From Chitinophaga japonensis (GTDB lineage: Bacteria > Bacteroidota > Bacteroidia > Chitinophagales > Chitinophagaceae), in NCBI RefSeq assembly GCF_007830125.1, contig NZ_VLLG01000003.1, positions 238,247 through 302,246 on the forward strand: a DNA stretch of 64,000 nt. The letters are read 5' to 3'. The notes under the pieces were generated by a model. That model was given only the letters and a program-made list of their open reading frames with translations, had not been told where the DNA came from and did no database searches. Shown in pieces: positions 50,857 to 60,326 of the stretch. Every line of letters starts with the position of its first letter. The stretch's first letter is position 1. Both the position numbers and the translations under genes were made by a program.

Positions 50857-52275
50857 ATGAAAAATCACCTGTTTACGATAATAATAACAATGGCAGGCCT
50901 GGTCCTGGGCGGCTGCAATGGCTTCCTGGATGAAAAGCCGCAGAGCGAACTGACGCCGGACCAGTTCTGGCAAAACGAGGACGACATAAAAACGGCGCTG
51001 GCAGGCGTGTACGACGGGGTGCAGGGCTGCTTTGATGCCAACTTTATCCACTGGGGCGATGCCCGTACAGACAACCTGGACGTAACGCAGTACGGCAACA
51101 AACAATACGCGCAGAACGGCCTGAGCGCCACCACCGAAGGCACGGATTGGTCCCAGTTCTATGTCACCATCCTGCGCGCCAATACCCTGATGCAGTATGC
51201 GCCCGGTATCAAAAATGTACCGGCGGCGGACCTGGACCAGTATATGGGCCAGTGCCTGGCTATCCGCGCCTATTGCTATTTCTGGATCGCGCGCATCTGG
51301 GGCGATGCACCGGTATGGCTGGAGGCCTACAGCAGCCTGGCGGAAAGCCCTTACCGGGCCAGGACCAGCGTGGACAGCATATTTACCGGCATCATTATAC
51401 CGGACCTGCAAAAAGCCTTTGAGATGATGAATACGGATCACTCCTCCGTTTACAATGTAAACAAAGGCGCTGTGGCGGCCATGCTCACGGAAGTGTATAT
51501 GTGGAGAAAGGATTATGGGAATGCACTGACATGGTCTGATAAGCTGACGGCCCTGAACTGGTACTCCCTGGCCAGCCGGGACGATTGGAAGAAGCTGTTC
51601 ACCGACCCTACCAATACGCCGGAAAACATCTGGAGCCTGCACTGGGATTTCCTGGTGGATGGCGGGGCGGACATTTCCGGCCAGATAGGCGCCAATAACA
51701 CTAATGGCCGCTTTTCCGTGGAGGATACGCTGTGGAACTATTTTGTAGCCACACCGGACGATATCCGGGGACCAATGTCCGTAGATATGACCGTGGACAA
51801 CCGGGACAAGATGCATAAGTATTACGCCATCAAGAAAGACAAGGACGGGCACCAGATATTTCCCAAGAATTCGGAGGCCAACATCCTGTTCCCGCTGTAC
51901 CGCCTGGCGGATATCCTGCTGTTGCGCGCAGAGGCGCTGAATAAAACCGGCGATAAGTCAGGGGCGCTGGCCTTGCTGAACCAGGTGCATACCCGTGCGG
52001 GCCTGCCTCCCCTGGAAGATGCGGATTTTGCCAATGCCGACTCGCTGGAGAATGGCATCCTGCAGGAAAGGCAGATCGAGCTGTTCCTGGAGGGCCGGCG
52101 CTGGTTTGACCTGGTACGCACCGGCAAGGTGATATCCACCATGGACCCGGTCCTGAAGCGGCGGGTGCCCGACGGTCCCGGCTTTGGCGACCCGCGCCTG
52201 GTCCTCTTTCCCATTCACCGGAATAACCTGAACAGCAACCCGCTGCTGAAACAGAATCCGCCTTATTCTGAATAA
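50857..52275 (+). CDS. SusD/RagB-like lipoprotein
   Basis: A 472-residue lipoprotein (AGLVLGGCNGFLDEKPQSEL, Cys21) with SusD features: AIRAYCYFWIARIWGDAPVW, ALLNQVHTRAGLPPL and the C-terminal LQERQIELFLEGRRWFDLVRTGK. It starts 11 bp after the SusC stop and is its lid. This pair serves the only locus in the window with its own degradative enzymes. Confidence 0.95.
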   Translation: MKNHLFTIIITMAGLVLGGCNGFLDEKPQSELTPDQFWQNEDDIKTALAGVYDGVQGCFDANFIHWGDARTDNLDVTQYGNKQYAQNGLSATTEGTDWSQFYVTILRANTLMQYAPGIKNVPAADLDQYMGQCLAIRAYCYFWIARIWGDAPVWLEAYSSLAESPYRARTSVDSIFTGIIIPDLQKAFEMMNTDHSSVYNVNKGAVAAMLTEVYMWRKDYGNALTWSDKLTALNWYSLASRDDWKKLFTDPTNTPENIWSLHWDFLVDGGADISGQIGANNTNGRFSVEDTLWNYFVATPDDIRGPMSVDMTVDNRDKMHKYYAIKKDKDGHQIFPKNSEANILFPLYRLADILLLRAEALNKTGDKSGALALLNQVHTRAGLPPLEDADFANADSLENGILQERQIELFLEGRRWFDLVRTGKVISTMDPVLKRRVPDGPGFGDPRLVLFPIHRNNLNSNPLLKQNPPYSE

Positions 52276-52290
52276 CCAAAACGATCACAC

Positions 52291-53010
52291 ATGCAAACCA
52301 TACAACAATTCCTGTACAAAAACTGCTGGCTGCTCATGGTAATGACCGGCCTCTCCGCCTGCACCCTGGCCGGCCTGGATGTCCAGGAGGACTGGGATTT
52401 TACGCCGCATGTAGCGGACCCGCATACCAACAAGACCGTGTGGGCCTTCATGCAGGACCGCAATCAACCCGGGCAGGACTCCGTTTTTAACCTGATGCTG
52501 CAGGGCATTGCCTATGCCGGCCTTGATTCCACCATGTATACCCAAACCGGGAAAACTTTTATTCTCCTGCACCGCGATGCTATATTGCGGCTGGACAACA
52601 GGAACCGGGTGACCACTGATTGCTATTTTGGCCGCTATGTAGTGCCGGACCGGGACTCCAGCGGCAATCCCATACCCGGTAAAACCCGCGCTGCCCAAAG
52701 CTGGACGGAATATCCAAAAGAGCAGGTGAAGAATTTCCTGCTGTACCTGGTCGTGGAAGGCGAGCGCTCCTTTGGCAGCATTGGCGTGGAGAATGATACC
52801 GTAAAAACACTGTTGCCACCGGGCACGGATACACTGAACCCACAGGGCATTATGACGCTGAAGGTGACCAATGACCGGGATTCCAAGTTAAAGATCAATG
52901 ACTTTTTAAATACCGTAAGATCCACTACCGTGCGCACCGCCGGTTTGCTGAACACCAACGGGCCTGCTCATGTGGTAGACCGGGTGGTGGAGTTTGGAGT
53001 GAAACCATGA
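52291..53010 (+). CDS. FAS1 (fasciclin)-like lipoprotein of the glycan locus
   Basis: A 239-residue protein with a lipobox-like [10 protein letters not shown] (lipid Cys25) and a divergent fasciclin domain: [11 protein letters not shown] at the start, [17 protein letters not shown], a central [11 protein letters not shown] like the usual FAS1 Y-H-I-V-pattern, and VVDRVVEFG near the end. FAS1 lipoproteins downstream of SusCD are a recurring surface-glycan-binding component in Bacteroidota. It is 15 bp after SusD and 4 bp before the GH95 fusion, so it is cotranscribed with both. The similarity is weak, so the fold is an inference. Confidence 0.65.
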   Translation: MQTIQQFLYKNCWLLMVMTGLSACTLAGLDVQEDWDFTPHVADPHTNKTVWAFMQDRNQPGQDSVFNLMLQGIAYAGLDSTMYTQTGKTFILLHRDAILRLDNRNRVTTDCYFGRYVVPDRDSSGNPIPGKTRAAQSWTEYPKEQVKNFLLYLVVEGERSFGSIGVENDTVKTLLPPGTDTLNPQGIMTLKVTNDRDSKLKINDFLNTVRSTTVRTAGLLNTNGPAHVVDRVVEFGVKP

Positions 53011-53014
53011 GCCA

Positions 53015-56000
53015 ATGAGATATATAACGACTGTATTTTTTTTACTGGCCGGGCTGGGCGCAGCATCTGCGCAGCACCGGCCATTGGTGGACCTGGGCGC
53101 AGATGGTAAGTTGAAATACCATGCTTATGCCAACGAAGGAGAAAACAACGCCGTAAATACCATCCCGGACTTTTCCTTTGCCGGGTACCGGGGGGGTGGC
53201 GTAGCCCTGCCCCAGGTACCGGTAAAACGTACCCTTTATCCACAGCCAGGCGATAACCGGCAGCGGATACAACAGGCCCTGGACTCCCTGGCGCAGCTCC
53301 GGCCGGATGCCCGCGGTTTCCGGGGGGCGCTGCTGCTAAAGGCCGGTACTTATGAGGTGAACGGCGCCCTGCACATCACGCAAAGCGGCATTGTGCTGCG
53401 GGGAGAAGGGCAGGGAGCGAATGGCACCCTACTGCGGGCCACGCAGCCAGCACAGCATACCTTCATTGAAGTAAGGGGTAGCGGCAGCGGGTACGCGGAG
53501 CAGCCCGGCAGCCGTCAAAAGATCACTACTGCCTATGTGCCCACCGGAGCAAGGTCCTTTACGGTGGCCGATGCAGCCGGCTTTGCGCCCGGCCAGGCAG
53601 TGGTGGTAATGCGTACTCCCAACCAAACCTGGATAGACGACCTGCAGATGGCGCAATACGGCTGGACCGCTGAAGCCTATGCAACCGCCTACGAGCGTGC
53701 GGTCAAATCCATACAGGGCAATACTATCACGCTGCATGAACCCCTGGTGGATGTATTGCAGGACCGCTACGGGAACGGCTATATTTTCCGCGCGCAGGTT
53801 GGCAGGCGTGTACAGCAATGCGGCATAGAAGCCCTGCGCCTGGAGTCGGCCTACCGTAACGACACGGCGGAGGATCATGGCTGGAAGGCTATTGTACTGC
53901 GCAGGGCGCAAAACTGCTGGGTAAAGCAGGTGACGGCCTGCTATTTTGGCTATGCCTGCGTGTCGCTGGAAGGAGAGTCGGTGTACAATACGGTAGAGGA
54001 TTGCGCCATGCTGGACCCGAAATCCGTTACCACCGGCGGCCGTAAATATTCCTTTAACCTTTCCGGCGGCGCGGCTTTCAACCTGGTGCAGCGCTGCTAT
54101 ACCCGCGGCGGGCGGCACGATTACGTGACCGGCTCTCATGTGCCGGGGCCGAATGTGTTCCTGGATTGCTACGCTGCGGATACGCATGCGGACATAGGGC
54201 CGCATCACCGCTGGGCTACCGGGTTGCTCTTCGATAATGTGTATGGCGGCCAGATCCGGGTGCAGAACCGGAAGGCGATGGGTACCGGGCATGGCTGGGC
54301 CGGCGCGCAAACCTTGTTCTGGAACTGCTACTCTTACAAAAGCGATATCAAGGTGGAAAGCCCGCGTGGCGCACGCAACTGGGGCATTGGCTGTACAGGC
54401 CGTTTGCTGCAGGGCGCCGGTTACTGGGAAAGCCGCAACCGGCATGTAACCCCGCGCAGCCTGTACCTGCAGCAGTTGCAGGAACGCCTGGGCGCTGCTG
54501 CAGTGCATAATATCACCATACCCGCCCAGCGCAATGGTACTATCTGGTCCTTGCTGGAGAAATGGAAAGGAGATGGAAAGCCGCCGGAAGATTCCCTGCT
54601 AAAGCTTTGGTACCGGCAGCCGGCAGCCGAATGGGTGGCCGCCCTGCCTGTAGGCAACGGGCGCATAGGCGCCATGGTGTTTGGCGGTACCCGGCAGGAG
54701 CGCCTGCAGTTAAACGAGGGATACCTCTGGTCCGGCGGGCCGCGGGATGGCAATAATCCCGAAGCGAAGCGATTGCTGCCGCATATCCGCCAATTGCTCC
54801 GGGACGAAAAATACATGGAGGCCGATAAGGTAGCCCGGAAGATGATGGGCCTGTACAGCGCCCGTTACCTGACCCTGGGCAGCCTGTATTTTGATAACGG
54901 CATTACCGGCCCGGTAAGCGGTTACCGGCGGGAGCTGGACCTGAACAATGCCTTGTCCACCGTTTCCTTCACGGCTGGCGGCGTTACTTACACCCGGGAA
55001 GTATTCTGCAGTTATCCCGCGCAGTTGCTGGTGATCCGCTTCCGCGCCAGCCGCCGGAATGCGCTTACGTTCCGTACCCGTTTTCAGAATCCCATGCCGC
55101 ATCACACAGCGCCGGTGAATGATGCATATGTGGTAATGCAGGGCAAGTGCCCGGCCTATGTAGCCAGCCGGCCTTCGGAGGAGCGGCAGATCGTGTATGC
55201 GGACGATCCGCAGGGAGAGGGCACAAATTACGAAGTGCATCTGCAGGCCAGGGTAAAGGACGGAACGGTGCGCGCCGATACCAGCGGCCTGCAGGTACAG
55301 GGCGCATCGGAAGTAGTGCTGTTATTGTCCATTGGCACCAGCTACAACGGGCCGCACAAATCGCCCGGCCGGGAAGGTAAGGACCCGGCGGCCGCTGCCC
55401 GGCGCTGTCTGGAAGCCGCAGCGGAAAAGGATTACGCGCAATTGCTGCAGGAGCATGAACAGGATTACCAGGGCTTGTTCCATAACGTAACGCTGGACCT
55501 GGGCCGGGATGCTTCCGCACACCAGCCTACCGATCTAAGGCTGCAGGCTTATACCGCAAAGGGCGGCCATATGGACCCGCAGCTCACCACGCTACTGTAC
55601 CAGTACGGCCGTTACCTGGTAATAGCCGGTTCCCGCAAAGGCGGTCCTGCCATGAACCTGCAGGGCCTGTGGAACGATGCCATGCAGCCGCCCTGGGGCT
55701 CCAACTACACCATTAACATCAATACGGAAATGAATTACTGGCCCTCGGAAACGGCCAACCTTTCACCCTGCGGCATACCCCTGTTCAACTTCATTATGCA
55801 GTTGGCAGAGAAAGGACGTATAACCGCTGCCGTTAATTACGGCGCCCGCGGCTGGACCGCGCATCACAATGCGGATATCTGGGCCATGACCAACCCCGCC
55901 GGCGGTATAGACTTCAACGATCCCCGCGGCAACCCGCGCTGGGCCATCTGGCCTATGGGCGGCGCCTGGCTGACGCGCCACCTGTGGGAGCACTACCTCT

Positions 56001-57094
56001 TTACCGGCAACCGTACCTTCCTGGCAGATACCGCCTACCCGGTAATGAAAGCAGCGGCTGAATTTATGCTGGACTGGCTGGTGAAGAACGCGCAGGGACA
56101 ATGGGTGACCAACCCCTCCACCTCTCCGGAAAATAATTTCCTGGTGAACGGCCAGCGCACAGGCTCCGTAAGCATCGCATCCACCATGGACCTTTCCATT
56201 ATCCGGGACCTGTTCAACAATACCGTGCTGGCGGCGCAGGCCTTGAACAGGGATGCGGCATTTTCCCGCCGGCTGACCGGCACGCTGCAGGCGCTGTATC
56301 CCTTTCACGTGGGCCGGTACGGGCAACTGCAGGAATGGTACAAGGACTGGGATGACCCGGAAGACCATCACCGGCATTTATCACATTTATACGGGCTGTT
56401 TCCCGGTTATTTTATTACCCCACGCCACCATCCTGTGCTGGCGGCGGCTGCCAAACGCAGCCTGCTGATGCGGGGAGATGGCGGCACCGGCTGGTCCAAA
56501 GCCTGGAAGATCAACTGGTGGGCGCGCCTGGAAGACGGCAACCATGCGTATACCATGCTGAACAAGCAATTATTCCTGGCTACTACAGACAGTGTGAGTG
56601 TGGGCGACAATGCCGGCGGCTCCTACCCGAACCTGCTGGATGCGCACCCGCCTTTCCAGATAGACGGCAATTTTGGCGTCACCTCCGGCATTACAGAAAT
56701 GCTGCTGCAAAGCCACGATGGCGCTGTTGCCCTGCTGCCTGCCCTGCCGGACGCCTGGCCCGGCGGCAGTGTAAAGGGACTGAAGGCCAGGGGCGGTTTT
56801 GTAGTGGATATGGCCTGGCGGCAGGGCCGGCTGAGCGGGGCGGTGATCCACAGTGCGCTGGAAGGGAATTGCCGTATTCGTACCCGCGTGCCCGTTCATG
56901 TTACAGGGGCGGCGGCCCGGCCGGCTGCCGGTATCAATCCGAATCCTTACTACCCGGCGCCCCTGCCGGTAAAAGTGGAAGTAAAGGATGAAAGCCAACT
57001 GCCCATCCTGCCGCTGGAGAAAGTATATGAGTATGATGTGAAGATGAAAGCAGGAGAACAGATCACTTTAACGCCTGCCAGCCAGGAAAACTGA
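53015..57094 (+). CDS. Fusion enzyme: right-handed beta-helix domain + GH95 glycosidase
   Basis: A 1359-residue exported protein (signal [16 protein letters not shown]). Residues about 90-515 form a pectate-lyase-like beta-helix ([61 protein letters not shown]). Residues about 525-1359 are a complete GH95 enzyme, normally a stand-alone protein of about 780-830 residues ([24 protein letters not shown] as its start, split). The catalytic residues match those of GH95: Asn901/Asn903 in NINTEMNYW, Glu1039 in STSPENNF, Asp1217 in [13 protein letters not shown]95 enzymes cleave alpha-L-fucosides or alpha-L-galactosides. The beta-helix half might be a lyase, an epimerase or only a carbohydrate-binding helix. 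No frameshift is apparent. Confidence 0.92.
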   Translation: MRYITTVFFLLAGLGAASAQHRPLVDLGADGKLKYHAYANEGENNAVNTIPDFSFAGYRGGGVALPQVPVKRTLYPQPGDNRQRIQQALDSLAQLRPDARGFRGALLLKAGTYEVNGALHITQSGIVLRGEGQGANGTLLRATQPAQHTFIEVRGSGSGYAEQPGSRQKITTAYVPTGARSFTVADAAGFAPGQAVVVMRTPNQTWIDDLQMAQYGWTAEAYATAYERAVKSIQGNTITLHEPLVDVLQDRYGNGYIFRAQVGRRVQQCGIEALRLESAYRNDTAEDHGWKAIVLRRAQNCWVKQVTACYFGYACVSLEGESVYNTVEDCAMLDPKSVTTGGRKYSFNLSGGAAFNLVQRCYTRGGRHDYVTGSHVPGPNVFLDCYAADTHADIGPHHRWATGLLFDNVYGGQIRVQNRKAMGTGHGWAGAQTLFWNCYSYKSDIKVESPRGARNWGIGCTGRLLQGAGYWESRNRHVTPRSLYLQQLQERLGAAAVHNITIPAQRNGTIWSLLEKWKGDGKPPEDSLLKLWYRQPAAEWVAALPVGNGRIGAMVFGGTRQERLQLNEGYLWSGGPRDGNNPEAKRLLPHIRQLLRDEKYMEADKVARKMMGLYSARYLTLGSLYFDNGITGPVSGYRRELDLNNALSTVSFTAGGVTYTREVFCSYPAQLLVIRFRASRRNALTFRTRFQNPMPHHTAPVNDAYVVMQGKCPAYVASRPSEERQIVYADDPQGEGTNYEVHLQARVKDGTVRADTSGLQVQGASEVVLLLSIGTSYNGPHKSPGREGKDPAAAARRCLEAAAEKDYAQLLQEHEQDYQGLFHNVTLDLGRDASAHQPTDLRLQAYTAKGGHMDPQLTTLLYQYGRYLVIAGSRKGGPAMNLQGLWNDAMQPPWGSNYTININTEMNYWPSETANLSPCGIPLFNFIMQLAEKGRITAAVNYGARGWTAHHNADIWAMTNPAGGIDFNDPRGNPRWAIWPMGGAWLTRHLWEHYLFTGNRTFLADTAYPVMKAAAEFMLDWLVKNAQGQWVTNPSTSPENNFLVNGQRTGSVSIASTMDLSIIRDLFNNTVLAAQALNRDAAFSRRLTGTLQALYPFHVGRYGQLQEWYKDWDDPEDHHRHLSHLYGLFPGYFITPRHHPVLAAAAKRSLLMRGDGGTGWSKAWKINWWARLEDGNHAYTMLNKQLFLATTDSVSVGDNAGGSYPNLLDAHPPFQIDGNFGVTSGITEMLLQSHDGAVALLPALPDAWPGGSVKGLKARGGFVVDMAWRQGRLSGAVIHSALEGNCRIRTRVPVHVTGAAARPAAGINPNPYYPAPLPVKVEVKDESQLPILPLEKVYEYDVKMKAGEQITLTPASQEN

Positions 57095-57104
57095 AACAGA
57101 TCAC

Positions 57105-59999
57105 ATGCGTATATTCACACCTTTTATTTGTCTATGCCTGTTGGCCGTTACCATTGTAAAAGCCGGGCCGGCAGATGAATTTGCACAGGCGATGAAGCAA
57201 AGCCGGGCCATGGCCCTTACAGCGGATGGGCGGCAGGCCCCCGCTACCGTACAGGTAACGCGCACCTGGAATGGCCCCTTCTGCAATACCCGTATTACCA
57301 ACACCGGCAATACCCCGGTGCGGCTCAAAGAAGTAGTGCTGGCGCAGGCCGGCGGCATACTGGCGCCCGCCACTCGCTTTTATGGGGAAGGTTTCCAGAT
57401 GCTGTCGCAAACCACCGGCACCCTGGAAAAACCGCAACCGCTGGGGCGCTATACAGACGCCGGTCATTATAAGCTGCCGCAACCGGCCGGCTACCTGGCC
57501 GTGTATAACCTGCTGCGCCTGTATCCTGCAGGGGAGCCGGAACTGCTGCTGGGCTTTACCAGTTGCCGCCGTTTTGCTGGCAAGTTCTACCTGAATGCGG
57601 ACACTATTAAAGTGGTAATGGACCTGGAAAACCTCGAGATGCAGCCCGGGGCCGTCTTTCAACTGGAGGAGTGGGCGCTGCTGCAGGGCAGGGACGGGAA
57701 TGCCCTGCTGGAGCAGTTTGCGGGCCGCATTGGGCAGCATCATCCCCGCCTGGCCTTTTCCCATCCGCCAACGGGCTGGTGCAGTTGGTATTGTTTTGGC
57801 CCGCGGGTAACGGCGCAGAATATCTACGATAACCTGGACTATATAAAGGACCACGTGCCCGCCCTGCGGTACATACAGGTAGACGATGGTTACCAGCCCC
57901 ATATGGGCGACTGGCTGTCTGTAGGCAAATCATTTGGCGGCAACGTACAGCAGGTGCTGCAAACTATCCGCAGCAAAGGTTTTGAGCCGGCCATCTGGGT
58001 GGCGCCCTTTATCTGTGACAGTAATTCTACGGTGTATAAGGAGCACCCGGACTGGTTGGTAAAAGATGCCGATGGCAAGCCCCTGCGCAGCGACCGCGTT
58101 ACTTTTGGCGGCTGGCGCTTAAAGCCCTGGTACGTGCTGGACGGCACGCATCCCGCCGTGCAGCGGCACCTGGAGGAAATGTTCCGCATCATGCGCCGGC
58201 AATGGGGCTGCACTTACTTTAAGCTGGACGCCAATTTTTGGGGCGCCATACACGGCGGTTATTTTTATGACAAACAGGCTACCCGCATAGAAGCCTACCG
58301 CCGCGGTATGCAGGCCATCCTGAAAGGCACCGGCGATGCTTTTATACTGGGCTGCAATCATCCATTATGGCCTTCACTGGGGCTGGTACACGGTTCCCGC
58401 AGCTCTATGGACATTAAACGGCAGTGGAGCACCTTTGCCGGTACCGGGCGTGAAAACCTGTACCGCGCCTGGCAGAACGGCCGCCTGTGGTGGAACGACC
58501 CGGATTGCCTGCTGCTCACTGGCAAAATGCCGGACAATGAGTTCCGTTTTCATGCGGCACTTATCTACGCCACCGGGGGAATGCTGCTGAGCGGCGACGA
58601 CCTCACCACCATATCACCCGAACGGTTAAACGTATTAAAGAAAGCGGTGCCTCCCACTGCGCAGGCCGCTACTTTTGAGGACGATAAATTTGAAGTAGGC
58701 AGGATGCATACCTCCCGCGGCAGGTACCTGGTATTATTGAACTGGGACAGCACCGCCCGCAGGATCAGCGCCCGGCTGGACACGCCCTGCGAAGTGGTGG
58801 ATTACTGGACGGGTAAGCGCCTGGGCCGGTTTTCCGGGGAATACAGCGTCACTTTACAGGGCCATGATGGCGCCGTGGTAGAACTGAAACCGGAAAAGAC
58901 TTGGCTGCAGCAGATCATAAAGGACCGGAAGAAAGATATACTGGCCCGTGCTGCATGGGCTATGCAGCAGCAGCCGGAAACAGTGACGGCGCACCGCTGT
59001 GACCGTAGTGCCGGCGGGCTGCATGATTTCTACTCCGAAGGGGACTACTGGTGGCCCAACCCGGCGCACCCGGACAGCCCTTATGTACAGCGGGACGGGC
59101 AGACCAACCCGGATAATTTTGTGGCGCACCGCCGCGCGATGGTACGCTTTAGCCGGGTAATGGGCGCACTGGCCGCCGCTTATGTGGCCAGCCGTGATGA
59201 AACTTACCTGCGCAAGGCGCTGGAGCACGCGCGCGCCTGGTTTGTAGATACCGCCACTATGATGAACCCTGACCTGCAATATGCTCAGGCCATTAAAGGC
59301 CGGGTAAGCGGCCGGGGCATCGGCATTATAGACACCATTCATTTCCTGGAGGTGGTGCAGGCGCTGCGCATCATGGAAAAGGCAGGCGCCCTGCCACCTG
59401 CAGACCTGCAGGCCATCAGGAGCTGGTTTGCCGCCTACCTGCGCTGGATGACCACGCACCCATACGGGCTGGACGAAATGAAGGCCGCCAATAACCATGG
59501 CACCTGCTGGGTAATGCAGGTAGCCATATTGGCCAGATTCCTGAACGACCGGCACTGGATAGATTTCTGCGTAGAACGTTACAAGACCGTGCTGCTGCCG
59601 GACCAGATGGCCGCTGACGGCAGCTTCCCGCGGGAGTTGCGCCGTACTAAACCTTACGGCTACTCGCTGTTTAACCTGGATGCCATGACCATGGTATGCC
59701 AGGTATTAAGCGATGAAGATCACAACCTGTGGGACTATGCCTTGCCGGATGGCAGAAGCATTCGGAAAGGCATGGCCTTCCTGTATTCCTACGTGCAGGA
59801 TAAAAACCGCTGGCCCTTTGCCAAAGATGTAATGTACTGGAACAACTGGCCGGTAGCCCAGCCTTTCCTGCTGTTTGGCGCAGTGGCCTATAACAACCGT
59901 GACTATTACCGGTTGTGGCAGCGGCTGGACCACGATCCGCAGGTGGAGGAAGTGCTGCGCAACCTCCCGGTGCGCAACCCGGTGATATGGCTGGAATAG
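57105..59999 (+). CDS. Fusion enzyme: GH36/GH27-like alpha-galactosidase + alginate-lyase-like domain
   Basis: A 964-residue exported protein (signal CLCLLAVTIVKAG). Residues about 20-590 belong to the GH-D clan (melibiase-like). The barrel has TGWCSWYCFGPR, YIQVDDGYQ, the nucleophile Asp375 in YFKLDANFWG and the acid/base in WWNDPDCL (Asp465/467). Residues about 600-964 are an Alginate_lyase-type (alpha/alpha) barrel: VTAHRCDRSAGGLHDFYSEGDYWWPNP is the family's N-terminal hallmark (split for length), then GQTNPDNFVAHRRAM and a MKAANNHGTCWV catalytic region with Asn/His. This part resembles PL38-like enzymes that act on uronans. It would remove alpha-galactose and cleave a uronate chain in one polypeptide. 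Follows the GH95 fusion by 10 bp. Confidence 0.9.
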   Translation: MRIFTPFICLCLLAVTIVKAGPADEFAQAMKQSRAMALTADGRQAPATVQVTRTWNGPFCNTRITNTGNTPVRLKEVVLAQAGGILAPATRFYGEGFQMLSQTTGTLEKPQPLGRYTDAGHYKLPQPAGYLAVYNLLRLYPAGEPELLLGFTSCRRFAGKFYLNADTIKVVMDLENLEMQPGAVFQLEEWALLQGRDGNALLEQFAGRIGQHHPRLAFSHPPTGWCSWYCFGPRVTAQNIYDNLDYIKDHVPALRYIQVDDGYQPHMGDWLSVGKSFGGNVQQVLQTIRSKGFEPAIWVAPFICDSNSTVYKEHPDWLVKDADGKPLRSDRVTFGGWRLKPWYVLDGTHPAVQRHLEEMFRIMRRQWGCTYFKLDANFWGAIHGGYFYDKQATRIEAYRRGMQAILKGTGDAFILGCNHPLWPSLGLVHGSRSSMDIKRQWSTFAGTGRENLYRAWQNGRLWWNDPDCLLLTGKMPDNEFRFHAALIYATGGMLLSGDDLTTISPERLNVLKKAVPPTAQAATFEDDKFEVGRMHTSRGRYLVLLNWDSTARRISARLDTPCEVVDYWTGKRLGRFSGEYSVTLQGHDGAVVELKPEKTWLQQIIKDRKKDILARAAWAMQQQPETVTAHRCDRSAGGLHDFYSEGDYWWPNPAHPDSPYVQRDGQTNPDNFVAHRRAMVRFSRVMGALAAAYVASRDETYLRKALEHARAWFVDTATMMNPDLQYAQAIKGRVSGRGIGIIDTIHFLEVVQALRIMEKAGALPPADLQAIRSWFAAYLRWMTTHPYGLDEMKAANNHGTCWVMQVAILARFLNDRHWIDFCVERYKTVLLPDQMAADGSFPRELRRTKPYGYSLFNLDAMTMVCQVLSDEDHNLWDYALPDGRSIRKGMAFLYSYVQDKNRWPFAKDVMYWNNWPVAQPFLLFGAVAYNNRDYYRLWQRLDHDPQVEEVLRNLPVRNPVIWLE

Positions 60000-60037
60000 A
60001 CATACCGTTGTCTCATAGCGTTTTTTTCACAGGACCC

Positions 60038-60067
60038 TTGCTTTTTAAAATATTATTAATAATTTTA
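60038..60067 (+). promoter_or_regulatory. Candidate Bacteroidota-type promoter for the 75-residue protein
   Basis: TTG at 60038-60040, a 19-nt spacer, then TAATTTTA at 60060-60067, which matches the TTG/TAnnTTTG consensus in all but the last base. It lies 25 nt upstream of the ATG at 60092. Confidence 0.4.
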
Positions 60068-60091
60068 TATGTCCTATGAAAATTCCAATGT

Positions 60092-60319
60092 ATGAGCTGG
60101 ATAAAAGATCTCTATACCATTTATCAAAAGCTGGATGCCAGCGGTTTTGAAGACGTTAAAAAAGAAATTGTAAAAGCCCATCTGAACGGTTGCAGCGGTG
60201 GAGGCATCTACTACCTGGTATTGCAGCAACTGGTAATGATCAAAAAAGACAAGGCCCAGGCGTATGAGGCCATCAAGGGGGAGGTTGAGAGCATTATACA
60301 ATACAGTCGGTTCAATTGA
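60092..60319 (+). CDS. Small hypothetical protein
   Basis: A 75-residue cytosolic protein, mostly helical (IKDLYTIYQKLDASGFEDVKKEIVKAH), with a short Gly-rich turn NGCSGGGIYYLVLQQL. It has a good promoter-like sequence upstream and no obvious relation to the neighbouring glycan locus. It is convergent with the sigma/TPR fusion gene, 7 bp between stops. Function unknown. Confidence 0.6.
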   Translation: MSWIKDLYTIYQKLDASGFEDVKKEIVKAHLNGCSGGGIYYLVLQQLVMIKKDKAQAYEAIKGEVESIIQYSRFN

Positions 60320-60326
60320 TAATTAC

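Noticed and set aside
60001..60091. Terminator after the GH36 fusion gene
   Set aside because: There is a T-run near 60020 but no convincing stem before it.
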